A DNA stretch of 54,386 nt from Belnapia mucosa. GTDB taxonomy: Bacteria; Pseudomonadota; Alphaproteobacteria; Acetobacterales; Acetobacteraceae. The stretch covers positions 1-54,386 of the forward strand of contig NZ_JAEUXJ010000020.1 in assembly GCF_016775475.1 (NCBI RefSeq), written 5' to 3'. Of the stretch, positions 25,581 to 33,333 are shown one piece after another. Both the position numbers and the translations under genes were made by a program. A model generated the notes under the pieces. That model saw nothing but the letters and a program-made list of their open reading frames with translations, was not told where the DNA came from and searched no databases. Each line of letters starts with the position of its first letter. Position 1 is the stretch's first letter.

Positions 25581-25745
25581 GTGCCGTTCAAGGGCCTCTC
25601 GCTGGCCATCACCTCAGCCAAAGTCCAGCACATCGCACTTTGCCAGGCCCGCTGGGGCTTTCGCCGCGCAGGTCTCGGCAGGGCACCTGACCGCCAGCTA
25701 TCGCTCGAACGGCTCGTCAATGAAGCTCGGGCGACGCTGGCATGA
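25581..25745 (+). CDS. Possible 54-residue protein following the XRE gene
   Basis: A GTG immediately after the XRE stop codon opens a 54-codon frame (VPFKGLSLAITSAKVQHIAL...) ending in TGA at 25743-25745. It is rich in Ala, Arg and Leu and could be a small partner of the XRE gene. The start is abutting and there is no ribosome-binding site of its own. I recognise no family, and it may be non-coding. Confidence 0.25.
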   Translation: MPFKGLSLAITSAKVQHIALCQARWGFRRAGLGRAPDRQLSLERLVNEARATLA

Positions 25746-25812
25746 CCATGCCGGTGGTGATCGGGGGCCTGTTCCTGACAAGGTCTCCGGAGCCGATCAG
25801 CCAGGCGGCAGG

Positions 25813-26055
25813 TCAAGGCATGTGCCGCAGCCGCACCCCCGGCCCGCCCCCATTCGCGTCGATGAACTCCACGCCGGCGGCCTCCAGGGCGCGGCGTAGC
25901 GCGGCGGCGGTGCCCGCCCGCGCCGTGTTCCTGCCGGTCTCGAGGCGGGTGATGGTCCGCTCGGTTGTGCTGGCGGCACTGGCCAGGTCCGCCCTGGTCC
26001 AGTCCAGCAGGGCCCGAGCCGCACGCAACTGGGCTGGGTGGAGGTCTTTCGGCAT
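25813..26055 (-). CDS. Small XRE/HTH regulator
   Basis: This 80-residue protein begins MPKDLHPAQLRAARALLDWT and continues RADLASAASTTERTITRLETG. It is the short HTH type common in Rhodospirillales, in which an XRE fold is followed by a VEFIDANGGGPGVRL tail. That tail is a family hallmark. Sixteen bases upstream of its ATG lies a perfect 21-bp palindrome (26071-26091), so it almost certainly represses its own transcription. The target beyond itself is unknown. Confidence 0.85.
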   Translation of the reverse strand: MPKDLHPAQLRAARALLDWTRADLASAASTTERTITRLETGRNTARAGTAAALRRALEAAGVEFIDANGGGPGVRLRHMP

Positions 26056-26070
26056 GAGATGTGACTTGCT

Positions 26071-26091
26071 TATGTCCTAAAATAGGACATA
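26071..26091. promoter_or_regulatory. Perfect palindromic operator upstream of the small HTH gene
   Basis: TATGTCCTA (26071-26079) and TAGGACATA (26083-26091) are exact reverse complements separated by AAA. The site begins 16 bp before the start codon of the minus-strand HTH gene, within its expected promoter. Its symmetry and AT-rich centre fit a dimeric HTH repressor site. Confidence 0.75.
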
Positions 26092-26191
26092 GGCTATCCC
26101 TGCCTGCCTGAACAGGGGCAGGCGGCCGAGCCCCGGGGGTTGGATCCCGTTGCCCGGCCTAACCACAACCCGAGCCTCAGGAGCCCGGATC

Positions 26192-26647
26192 ATGGCTAGG
26201 ACCACCCATACCACCCCCTCGCCAGGGGGTGACACTCCCGCTGTGCTCGCCCGTCGCGGCATCCTCGCCAGCCTTGGCGTGCTCGCGGCCGGTGCCGCCG
26301 ACGCCGCAGCTGGCCTCTCCGCCCCCGTCGAGGCCGATGCCAAGCTGCTTACTCTCTGCACCGAGCTGACGCGGCACCAGGCTGAGACGATCGGGCTGGA
26401 GGCGCCCTACTACACCGTGGTGGCTGGCCCGCCGGAGGAGCTGCACGCCATGCTGGATGAGCGTGATGGCCGCTACCACGACCTGATCGAGGCGATATAC
26501 GTGCTGCCGGCCCGGACGATCGAGGGCCTACAGGCCAAAGCGCGCATCGTTCTCGCCCTCACCGACAACAAGGGCAGGCCGCTGGGGCCGGATGATCGCG
26601 TGCCATGGTCATTGGCCCGGGATCTGCTGGACAGCTGGATCCCATAG
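26192..26647 (+). CDS. Hypothetical exported protein with Tat-like leader
   Basis: This 151-residue protein has an N-terminal ARRGILASLGVLAAGAADAAA, which resembles a twin-arginine or Sec leader ending near residue 40. The mature domain of about 110 residues is mostly helical (LLTLCTELTRHQAETIGLEA, DERDGRYHDLIEAIYVLPAR) and ends in a WSLARDLLDSW helix. Similar small proteins are scattered on Acetobacteraceae plasmids without assigned function. A strong hairpin terminator follows at 26667. I chose the ATG at 26192, where the leader begins. Confidence 0.65.
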   Translation: MARTTHTTPSPGGDTPAVLARRGILASLGVLAAGAADAAAGLSAPVEADAKLLTLCTELTRHQAETIGLEAPYYTVVAGPPEELHAMLDERDGRYHDLIEAIYVLPARTIEGLQAKARIVLALTDNKGRPLGPDDRVPWSLARDLLDSWIP

Positions 26648-26666
26648 CGGCAGGGCCAGGTTTCGG

Positions 26667-26711
26667 CCTCGGCCGGCTTTAGGCCAGCATCCACCCTAAA
26701 GCCGGCCGAGG
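26667..26711 (+). terminator. Strong hairpin terminator
   Basis: CCTCGGCCGGCTTTAGG at 26667-26683 pairs exactly with CCTAAAGCCGGCCGAGG at 26695-26711, a 17-bp stem with an 11-nt loop. It starts 20 bp after the stop codon of the exported protein gene. The downstream tract is only weakly T-rich, so termination may be partial. Confidence 0.7.
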
Positions 26712-26848
26712 AGGCTTTGTCGGGCGGGGTTCATCCGGCGCTCTGCTCGCACAAACCGAACGTCATGCATGCTGATGGCAGTTACCGTGCATGGCGTGGC
26801 TGATATGACGCCTGCGCCATGCGCAGCGGCGCGGCTATGCGGCGGCCA

Positions 26849-27409
26849 TCAGTCGCATAGCGAGCATGTCTTTAGGCCACGCGCTTCGCGCTTCTGCTCG
26901 ACCAGGTAGCCGCAGCGGATACAGTTGGCGCGATCATCATCTTCAGCGAAGGGGTCGGCAAAGCGCCGTGTCGCCTTCGGCATGCCCGGCTTTGGGCCAT
27001 GCGGGTCACGGAGTTCCGCGACAGGGGTGATGGTTGGTAGCGGGACAGGCTTCGCCTGCTCCGATGCTGGTTCCTGCGCTGATGGCTCCCAGATCGGCAT
27101 GACATGCGTGATCGGGGGTGTCGGCTCGAGCTCCATGGCAGGCGCTGCCTGCTGTGCGTCAGGCAGAGGTGCTTTCGTAAAAACGCGGTCGGGCCAAACC
27201 TCCGCATGGGTTTCCGACAACGTCGGGCGTGGAGGGTCCTCCTTCGGCCTCGAGGAGCTGCGTGCAAGCTCTACGACCTCGACGACCCGACCAGCCGTCG
27301 TCACCGAGCCCTTCCGTCGAGGTGCGGTGACAATGTGCCGCGTTTCAGCGGAAGGTGCGCTCCGCCTGACGTGGCGGGGGAAAACCTGATCTTTTTCTGA
27401 CATAGGCAT
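26849..27409 (-). CDS. Hypothetical protein with C-terminal zinc ribbon
   Basis: This 186-residue protein has a long, Pro- and Glu-rich, probably disordered region (residues 1-145). It ends in a compact CxxC...CxxC ribbon: CIRCGYLVEQKREARG then LKTCSLCD. Zinc ribbons of this kind bind nucleic acid or protein partners. The start ATG lies in a short promoter region (27410-27592) shared with the divergent C45-type hydrolase gene; two GTTACC-type sequences lie there. I recognise no named family. Confidence 0.55.
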   Translation of the reverse strand: MPMSEKDQVFPRHVRRSAPSAETRHIVTAPRRKGSVTTAGRVVEVVELARSSSRPKEDPPRPTLSETHAEVWPDRVFTKAPLPDAQQAAPAMELEPTPPITHVMPIWEPSAQEPASEQAKPVPLPTITPVAELRDPHGPKPGMPKATRRFADPFAEDDDRANCIRCGYLVEQKREARGLKTCSLCD

Positions 27410-27592
27410 CCGTTACCGAGAGCAACCGTCTCCGCAAAACGGTCGCTTGAACCGATGGAAAACTCTTTGTTCATCACAATGGCAAACTGGCTGCCGAAGC
27501 AGGCGATATGGCCAAGGCTACCGCTTGGTAACGTGGTGAGCGGACTTTCGTCAGCGTAGATTGAGCTCCCCCTCTATGGTTACCTCGGCCCC

Positions 27593-28552
27593 ATGGAGAA
27601 GACCTTCATTGCCGAACGGGAGGACCGACCCGGTGCGGCGTGGCTCGCACGCTTTCAGGCAGGCCGCGATGAGGCCGCACGCTGGTACCGCGGCGTTGGG
27701 CTTAATGAGCCGCCGACAGCCTTAGAATGCCGCGCTGCTCTTCGACGATACATGCCTGAACTCGTGGCCCCCTACGATGACATATGTCGGTTGGTCGGAG
27801 ACGACGATCTCGCACACCGTATCCTGAGCCACTACCGTCCGGCGTCGCTCCCTCACGGATGCAGCCAAGCAATTTGGCTTGGAGAAGGAGGCCCAGCGCT
27901 GGTGCGTAATTACGACTATCCCCTCCAGATCGTCTCCAATCGCATTGAGCTGACCTCGTGGTCAGAACGGCGCGTGATTGCGAAAGCTCAGCGACCGTGG
28001 GGTGGATGTCTCGATGGGATGAACGATGACGGGCTGGTTGCCAGCCTCACCTTTGGTGGGAGCGGCAGGAACGGCATGAGGTTCGCCGTCATCCTCATTC
28101 TGCGTTACGTGCTGGAGACCTGTCGCTGCGTGCCTGAAGCAATCCTCTGCCGGGTTCCCGTCGCACAGCCGCAAAATGTTATGTTGCTGGACCGGTCTGG
28201 CGATCATGCGACCTTGTTCCTGGGGCCTGATCGTGAGGCAGCAGTCACCCGGTTTCGGACATGCACAAACCACCAGGAGATGGTCTCGATGGCTTCCGGC
28301 TCTGCTCTGCGCAAGAGCGTTTTGGACGCAGCCCTCGACGAACCGGCCATGACACTTCCATCACTGGTAGCTCGATTCTTCGAGGCTCCTTTGTATTCGC
28401 GCCACGTAGGTTTCACCACCGCCCACACTGCCGTCTACCGTCCGAAAGAGAGGCGGGTCGACTATCTTTGGCCTGGCCGGTGCTGGACTCAGAGCTTCGA
28501 GCGCTTTGATGAGGGCACATACTCACACTCGTACGGCGATCTGACACAGTGA
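27593..28552 (+). CDS. C45-type autoproteolytic acyltransferase/amidohydrolase (NTN hydrolase)
   Basis: This 319-residue protein of the acyl-coenzyme A:6-aminopenicillanate acyltransferase (C45) family has a propeptide of about 89 residues. The candidate nucleophile is C90 in PHGCSQAIW, where these enzymes self-cleave. NYDY at 105-108 follows, then NDDGLVASLTFGG. The family hydrolyses or forms linear amide bonds; the substrate here is unknown. It has its own promoter region and no operon partner upstream. The next gene, an HD phosphohydrolase, begins 85 bp downstream. Confidence 0.82.
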   Translation: MEKTFIAEREDRPGAAWLARFQAGRDEAARWYRGVGLNEPPTALECRAALRRYMPELVAPYDDICRLVGDDDLAHRILSHYRPASLPHGCSQAIWLGEGGPALVRNYDYPLQIVSNRIELTSWSERRVIAKAQRPWGGCLDGMNDDGLVASLTFGGSGRNGMRFAVILILRYVLETCRCVPEAILCRVPVAQPQNVMLLDRSGDHATLFLGPDREAAVTRFRTCTNHQEMVSMASGSALRKSVLDAALDEPAMTLPSLVARFFEAPLYSRHVGFTTAHTAVYRPKERRVDYLWPGRCWTQSFERFDEGTYSHSYGDLTQ

Positions 28553-28637
28553 CTGCTGCGGGTGGAAAGCCGACTTCCGCTAACTGTCCGACTTTTCTGT
28601 GGTAGATGCATACTTCATGCAGGAGTTCACCGATACA

Positions 28638-29228
28638 ATGACCTCCGCCGAGACGATTCACCAGCAACTTGCATTTCTGATGGAGTTGGACCGTTTGAAA
28701 TCCGTCATCCGTCAGTCTCCGCTTGCTAACCGCAGCCGCCGCGAGAACTCGGCGGAACACTCGTGGCACCTGGCGATGTTTGCCCTGGTGTTGTCGGAGC
28801 ATGCCGAAAGACGCGTGGACGCCGCCCATGTCGTAAAACTCCTGCTGCTCCACGACATTGTGGAGATCGACGCTGGCGACAGCCCCATCCACGCGTCAGG
28901 CACCGACAAAGCTGCGTTGGAGCGGGCCGAGCGGGCGGCGGCCGAACGCATCTTCGGCCTGTTGCCGCCTGAGCAGGCGGAGCGCTTTCTAGCGCTTTGG
29001 TGGGAGTTTGAGGTAGGGGAAACCCCGGAGGCCCGCTTCGCAAAGGCCTTGGACCGGCTGCAGCCTCTGCTCGTAAACACCCATGCCGGCGGGGGCACCT
29101 GGACCGAGAACGGCGTCACCGAGGCACAAGTTGGGGAGCGATACGGCCCAGCTATCCGAGGCGGGAGTTCGGCCCTTTGGGAAGCAGCAGCCGCTCAGGT
29201 CCGGCTGCACTTTTCTACGGTGGCTTAG
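28638..29228 (+). CDS. HD-domain phosphohydrolase (YfbR/HDDC2-like)
   Basis: This 196-residue HD hydrolase has ENSAEHSWHLAMFAL (H41) and LLHDIVEIDAGD (H72, D73). It continues with the Glu- and Ala-rich helix typical of the HDDC2/YfbR group, which removes phosphate from (deoxy)nucleoside monophosphates. The fold matches 5'-deoxynucleotidases. I prefer the ATG at 28638 with AGGAG upstream at longer-than-ideal spacing; a GTG at 28599 or ATG at 28617 are alternatives. Nucleotide-depleting HD proteins can also act in anti-phage defence, but nothing here specifically shows that. Confidence 0.85.
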   Translation: MTSAETIHQQLAFLMELDRLKSVIRQSPLANRSRRENSAEHSWHLAMFALVLSEHAERRVDAAHVVKLLLLHDIVEIDAGDSPIHASGTDKAALERAERAAAERIFGLLPPEQAERFLALWWEFEVGETPEARFAKALDRLQPLLVNTHAGGGTWTENGVTEAQVGERYGPAIRGGSSALWEAAAAQVRLHFSTVA

Positions 29229-29274
29229 AGTGCCCCCAGTTTCGCCTTATCGGGATCCCTAAAGGCACAGAGAC

Positions 29275-30027
29275 CTATGCTCGCCCGGTCGCTGTCATGC
29301 GCGCCAGGTTGGGACTGCCATTCGCTCGGGCCTGCTCAGCCGCTCGGTCCCAGTCGTAGGCGACAGCGCGCAGCTCGACAGACCATGTGCCGCCAGCTCC
29401 CCGCGTGACCACGGCATAGCGGGCGTGCGGCGCACCGGTTTCGATGGCATGCGGGACGGGGCTGTCGTCTGTATAGGCAGGCATGCCGATGCTGCCTGGA
29501 TTTACCACCAGCACGTGACGGCCATCTTCTCCGCCCATCTGAACCGCGCGAGGCACGTGCGTGTGGCCACACAAGATTAGGCGCGCCAGGCCGGCCCCTT
29601 CCAGCCGCGGCTTGATGGCATCCTCAGAGGCTAGAACTGCCCGGCCGCAACTGACGTCCTCAAGCAGGTAGTCAAGATCTCCACCTGCCGGACTGCCGTG
29701 GCAGGCAAGCACGTCTACATCGAGGAGGCGCAATGTCGCAGGTAGGCTCTTGATCCATTCCAGGTGCCTCGCCGACAGGCGAGGTCGCGCGAAGGCGACG
29801 GAGGAACTCGTGTCGTCGCCCTCTACCAGGTTGCGCTCGTGATTGCCGGCGATGGTCGGACAACCGAGTGCCATCTGCATGTCGGCGCTACCGGCCGGAT
29901 CGAAGGCGCCGGTGCAAAGGTCGCCCAAGTTCACCAGCAGATCAGGGGCCTGCTTTCGTAAATCGGCCAATACGGCTTCAAGGGCGAGGAGGTTGCCGTG
30001 TGCATCGGCAAGTACGGCTATTCGCAT
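29275..30027 (-). CDS. Metallophosphoesterase (YfcE/MPE family)
   Basis: This 250-residue calcineurin-like phosphoesterase has DAHGN (D8, H10), NLGDL (D36), GNHE (N62, H63), H110 in ACHGSP and GHTH (H155, H157), the complete dinuclear metal site. I chose the ATG at 30027, which begins MRIAVLADAHGN. Likely substrates are phosphodiesters or phosphomonoesters such as nucleotides. It converges on the HD phosphohydrolase gene across a 46-bp gap, so the two are probably independent. Confidence 0.9.
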   Translation of the reverse strand: MRIAVLADAHGNLLALEAVLADLRKQAPDLLVNLGDLCTGAFDPAGSADMQMALGCPTIAGNHERNLVEGDDTSSSVAFARPRLSARHLEWIKSLPATLRLLDVDVLACHGSPAGGDLDYLLEDVSCGRAVLASEDAIKPRLEGAGLARLILCGHTHVPRAVQMGGEDGRHVLVVNPGSIGMPAYTDDSPVPHAIETGAPHARYAVVTRGAGGTWSVELRAVAYDWDRAAEQARANGSPNLARMTATGRA

Positions 30028-30439
30028 CAGTCTGCCTCCTGGGGCTGGGCCGGACCTTTGGGTGTCGCGTATCGTTGTAGCGGTTCGGGTCGCGCACGGC
30101 GGCACGCGGGACGCTTTTCAACCCGCGTGATGGACGTTTGGGGCTAAAACGCTGTCGGTGATCACGCAGGGCTTGGTGCCATAGCACCCACGAGAACGGC
30201 CAAATGCCTCACCAGCACCCCGCCGCGATCATTCCAAGTAACTGTAGCACCGAGCGCTGCTATCCATTTGTGATAATGACAGTTACGACCCATGAACTGG
30301 CTGGATTTTAGGCCGTCGGAGTGCGGCCAAGGTACAGAACGGTGCGACGCCGACTGGTGCGGTAGTCCGCGCCTGAGCTGCCCCTGGCTCTGCTGGGAAG
30401 CGCCTCAGGGTATGGGCGATCAAGTCCCTCGCAGCCGGG

Positions 30440-30682
30440 CCGAGTCTGCCGGCCGGGGCGGGGACTTTACCAGCAGCTACCCACAACGGCGCTGGGGACT
30501 CTACCAGCGACGAGTGGGGACTTTGCCAGCAGGACTACCAAGCCGTCGCCATGCCGAATCAAAGACTTACGCGGTTATCCCGGGGACTCTACCCACCTAC
30601 TTCAAATAACTTTATACAAATAGCTCTTTCCTAGTAGCTGCGCTGGTAAAGTCCCCAGCGACAAGCGGCGCTGATTCCTCGC
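30440..30682 (+). other. Probable replication origin (oriV)
   Basis: The region directly upstream of repA contains five copies of a GGGGACTYTACCAGC-type iteron. It has an AT-rich tract (30601-30640) in otherwise GC-rich DNA and a near-DnaA box, TTATACAAA at 30612-30620 (one mismatch to TTATNCACA). This is the classic arrangement of an iteron origin: Rep-binding repeats, a melting element and host DnaA access. The stretch 30028-30439 before it has no gene I can support. Confidence 0.85.
30460..30656. repeat. Iterons upstream of repA
   Basis: Direct copies begin with GGGGACT at 30460 (TTTACCAGC), 30494 (CTACCAGC), 30516 (TTTGCCAGC) and 30582 (CTACCCAC). One inverted copy, GCTGGTAAAGTCCCC, is at 30642-30656, facing the others across the AT-rich tract. 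Spacings are 34, 22 and 66 bp. A sixth, inverted copy lies inside the 3' end of repA at 31610-31624. The inverted copy nearest the repA start could mediate autorepression. Confidence 0.9.
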
Positions 30683-31654
30683 ATGGTGATGGCCATGGGA
30701 ACGGTGCACGACATTCTGGAAGCTGGGGGCAAAGAGGCCGCGCTGCGAGCGGATATCGAGCGTGCGGTTGTCGAGGCCGCCGCTCTTTACATGGCCGATG
30801 AGAGCGCGGGCATCGGCTTCCTCTACTCCGGCTGGTGCCAAGCTGCCCTCCCCCACCGCAGACTGCCTGATGAAGACCCCTGGCAGATCAGCAGCGGCGG
30901 GGTGGCTCTGTCCGTTGAACCTGGCCGTAAGCCCAGCCCGAGCGGTGAATGGGGCTGGGTGGGCGTGCCCTACGGCAGCCGCGCCCGCCTCATCATGCTC
31001 TACCTGCAAAGCGAGGCGCTTCGCACCGGCTCGCGTGACGTCATGCTGGGGCGCAGCTTACGGGACTGGCTGGGCCGCATGGGCATCAGCAGCGGCGGGA
31101 AGAGCCAGAAGGATGTGCGGGAGCAGGCCGAGCGCATCGCCCGCTGCCGCTTCACCTTCCACGTCACCACCGGCTCCAGAGTGGGCCTGGTCAATCAGAA
31201 CGTCATGGACACCGCCATGTTTGTGCCAGCGGAAGACCCGGCCCAGGGCTCCCTTTTTGTCGAGGTGGCGCGGCTCTCGGAAGTATTTTTTGACCAGCTA
31301 CGCAAGCACCCTGTCCCGGTGGAAGAGGCCGCAGTGCGGTCAATCAGCAACAACTCCATGGCGCTGGACCTCTATGCATGGCTCGCCTACCGGCTGCATG
31401 CGCTGGAAAAGTCCACGCCCGTCTCGTGGGCGGCCCTCAAGGGCCAGTTCGGCGCCGGTTGCTCGCGCATGAACAACTTTAAGCCGACTTTCATCGCTAA
31501 CCTCAAGTTGGCCCTGGCGGTGTACCGACATGCAAAGGTTGAGATGGACGATCGGGGCCTGACTCTACATCCCTCTCGCCCCCCAGTCCCACCCCGGGCA
31601 CCTGCCGCTGCTAGTAAAGTCCCCACTCGCCAAGCTCAGCGGGCGTTACTCTGA
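30683..31654 (+). CDS. repA: Plasmid replication initiator RepA (RepA_C family)
   Basis: This 323-residue protein belongs to the plasmid-encoded RepA family (PF04796 type) found in Acetobacteraceae and other alphaproteobacteria. Ordered blocks include VPYGSRARLIMLYLQSEALR, DWLGRMGISSGGKS, RIARCRFTF and NSMALDLYAWLAYRLHALEK. It should bind the iterons just upstream and open the AT-rich tract. The start ATG at 30683 has no strong ribosome-binding site; ATG codons at 30689 and 30695 are alternatives. An iteron is embedded in its last codons and encodes part of the C-terminal tail. Confidence 0.88.
   Translation: MVMAMGTVHDILEAGGKEAALRADIERAVVEAAALYMADESAGIGFLYSGWCQAALPHRRLPDEDPWQISSGGVALSVEPGRKPSPSGEWGWVGVPYGSRARLIMLYLQSEALRTGSRDVMLGRSLRDWLGRMGISSGGKSQKDVREQAERIARCRFTFHVTTGSRVGLVNQNVMDTAMFVPAEDPAQGSLFVEVARLSEVFFDQLRKHPVPVEEAAVRSISNNSMALDLYAWLAYRLHALEKSTPVSWAALKGQFGAGCSRMNNFKPTFIANLKLALAVYRHAKVEMDDRGLTLHPSRPPVPPRAPAAASKVPTRQAQRALL
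31610..31624 (-). repeat. Iteron embedded in the 3' end of repA
   Basis: GCTAGTAAAGTCCCC matches the inverted iteron at 30642-30656 in 14 of 15 positions, yet lies within the last 15 codons of repA. It is inverted relative to the main array. It may serve Rep-mediated coupling (handcuffing) or be a duplicated origin fragment that became coding. Confidence 0.75.
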
Positions 31655-31820
31655 CCGCATAAGCCCCAGGGCTGTATGGGGCGTGGACAGCAGGATCCGC
31701 CGGCCTGCATTGCAATCCGGTGACGGCAGTCAGCCAGGCACCGACCGCGCCACCGGAGTTGCTTGTCTACTGGCGCGATCTGGGCAGCTAGCGCACTTTC
31801 GTATCCTGACCTGCCTTCAA

Positions 31821-31838
31821 GCATTTTGTACAAAATGC
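31821..31838. repeat. Palindrome downstream of the partition operon
   Basis: GCATTTTGTACAAAATGC is a perfect 18-bp palindrome one base beyond the stop codon of the small partition gene. It closely resembles GCATCTTGCACAAGATGC at 32941-32958, upstream of parA. The pair brackets the operon and is a good candidate for partner-protein binding sites (centromere or operator). Confidence 0.7.
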
Positions 31839-31839
31839 C

Positions 31840-32208
31840 TTACTTTCTTAAGCGCCTGCGATCTTTGACCAGATCGACCTCGTCGAGCCGGTAACCCGCC
31901 TGCCCCAGCGCCTGCAGGATCAGATAAGTCTTGGTAACTCCCTGCTCAGCGGCCTTCACTGACAGCTCTTTGTCCAGATAGTCTGGACAGTCAAAACGGA
32001 CGCTAGTGAGCGGCGCAACTGGCTTCGGCGGCTCAGCCAGCGGTGCCGGCGGCGGCAGCGAGGTAGCTGAGCCGTAGCGCTCTCCAATTGTTTTGGAGTT
32101 GGCGGCAATGGCCTCGTCCGGCAGTTCGGGGCGCGGCTTTAGGCTGACGTCGAGCCGGGGCTTTGCGGCTTGGCGTAGTTCGTCCTTGATGGGCGGGAAG
32201 TCAGTCAT
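31840..32208 (-). CDS. Small partition partner protein (ParB/ParG-like, probable DNA binder)
   Basis: This 122-residue protein is encoded directly after parA with an ATGA overlap. The N-terminal 65 residues are Pro-rich and probably flexible. The C-terminal part (LTSVRFDCPDYLDKELSVKA, VTKTYLILQALGQAGYRL) resembles a ribbon-helix-helix fold. This matches the layout of ParA-partner proteins in type Ib partition systems, which bind the centromere and stimulate ParA. Palindromes on both sides of the operon are its likely targets. There is no canonical ParB domain. Confidence 0.7.
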   Translation of the reverse strand: MTDFPPIKDELRQAAKPRLDVSLKPRPELPDEAIAANSKTIGERYGSATSLPPPAPLAEPPKPVAPLTSVRFDCPDYLDKELSVKAAEQGVTKTYLILQALGQAGYRLDEVDLVKDRRRLRK

Positions 32209-32867
32209 GCAGCCTCACGCAGCTTGGCAATTTGCTCGAGCAGTTCGGCTGTCACAGCCGCCACGTTGGCGGACGCTGCGCTCGCCGGATCGATCTGCCT
32301 CGGCACTTTGCCGGTGATGTGGATCTCTCGGAACGCAGCCCGTTCCATCATCGCAGCTTTCAGGATCGGAACCCCCTCCTCCGCCTCGAGCGACTGGCGG
32401 ACATGGCGGGCGCCTCGGCTCTCGAACCCCGACAGTACGCGGGTCCAGACAATCGCCCGAGCGATCGAAGTTCGGGCCAGTTCCTGGGCGTCATCAATCT
32501 GAGCAATCGTCTTCATCGCCGCCTTGACGTCGGGCAGTGCCGCCTGCGCCGGGACTAGGACGAAATGCGATCGGTGCATGGCTTTCAGAGCCAGCGTCGA
32601 TGAACCGCCAGGTAGGTCGATCATGACAATTTCGCTTTCGGCCTCGGCTTTTCGGAGCGCAGCGAGAATGTTGTCCTCTCTTACCTCCCCAACCACGGTC
32701 AGCCCGGGAATGTCCGCTTTCGCCCCGAAAGACGCGGCCTGCTGGTTGATATCAGTATCGAGCAGGGCCACCCGATACCCGTCCAGCGCCAGCTCGCTAG
32801 CAATAAGGATGGAGGTGGTGGTCTTTCCCGGCCCTCCTTTGTCGCTCGCCACAGATATTGTCGCCAT
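32205..32867 (-). CDS. parA: ParA-family partition ATPase
   Basis: This 220-residue protein has the deviant Walker A motif KGGPGKTT (residues 10-17), VALLDTDINQQAA (Walker A') and VMIDLPGGSS (Walker B). It is a short ParA without an N-terminal HTH, so it is type Ib-like. I chose the ATG at 32867, which starts MATISVASDKGG; upstream codons give no family sequence. Its partner gene follows with a 4-nt overlap. Upstream lie palindromic AAGGC-rich repeats that look like the centromere. Confidence 0.92.
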   Translation of the reverse strand: MATISVASDKGGPGKTTTSILIASELALDGYRVALLDTDINQQAASFGAKADIPGLTVVGEVREDNILAALRKAEAESEIVMIDLPGGSSTLALKAMHRSHFVLVPAQAALPDVKAAMKTIAQIDDAQELARTSIARAIVWTRVLSGFESRGARHVRQSLEAEEGVPILKAAMMERAAFREIHITGKVPRQIDPASAASANVAAVTAELLEQIAKLREAA

Positions 32868-32919
32868 AAAGCCCCCGTTTAAAGGCAGGAAGGCATCATG
32901 CCAGTGCCGCTTTCCGATC

Positions 32920-33230
32920 GCAACGCCTTGAGGCAACGAGGCATCTTGCACAAGATGCTTCAAGTTAGTGTCTGCGTTCCTGTGCCCGGCTGGACTCGTT
33001 GCATTTGGTGCCAAGCAGCGACCGGCGGGGCTAGCCAGCAAGCCAATTAGAAATCCTAGGCGGCAGCGCTTGAACGTCGTTGCCTCAAAGTCCAGAGGCG
33101 GAGATTTCGCCACCTACCGACAAAATCGCCTTATTGCCTTAAGGCTTCACAGATTCCTGCCGGTCCCGCCTCAAAGCATTTTCACCTGAAGGCACCAATT
33201 CGTTAAGGCATCAAGGCTTTGATGCTGCAA
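32920..33230. promoter_or_regulatory. Candidate centromere (parS-like) region upstream of parA
   Basis: This stretch holds several palindromes built on GCC/GGC plus AA or TT cores: GCATCTTGCACAAGATGC (32941-32958, centre imperfect), GCCTTAAGGC (33136-33145, perfect), and GCATCAA...TTGATGC (33208-33225, 7-bp stem). Many TGCCTCAA and AAGGCAT half-sites lie between. It spans the parA promoter and the non-coding gap to 33333. The clustering fits a multi-site centromere that doubles as operator. Confidence 0.6.
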
Positions 33231-33333
33231 GGCATAGAGGCGATTCCGCCATTCCGATAATCGACAAGCAGAGCAGAGGGGTGACCGCCGGTGCGTTTCG
33301 GTCTACACGCGTTCGTGAGGACGCTGCCCTGCC

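Noticed and set aside
27593..30027. C45 hydrolase, HD hydrolase and metallophosphoesterase as one defence operon
   Set aside because: The third gene is on the opposite strand and the gaps are not operon-like, so no shared function is supported.
31821..31838. Palindrome after the partition operon as a Rho-independent terminator
   Set aside because: It has no GC-rich stem or T tract. Its close match upstream of parA favours a protein-binding site.
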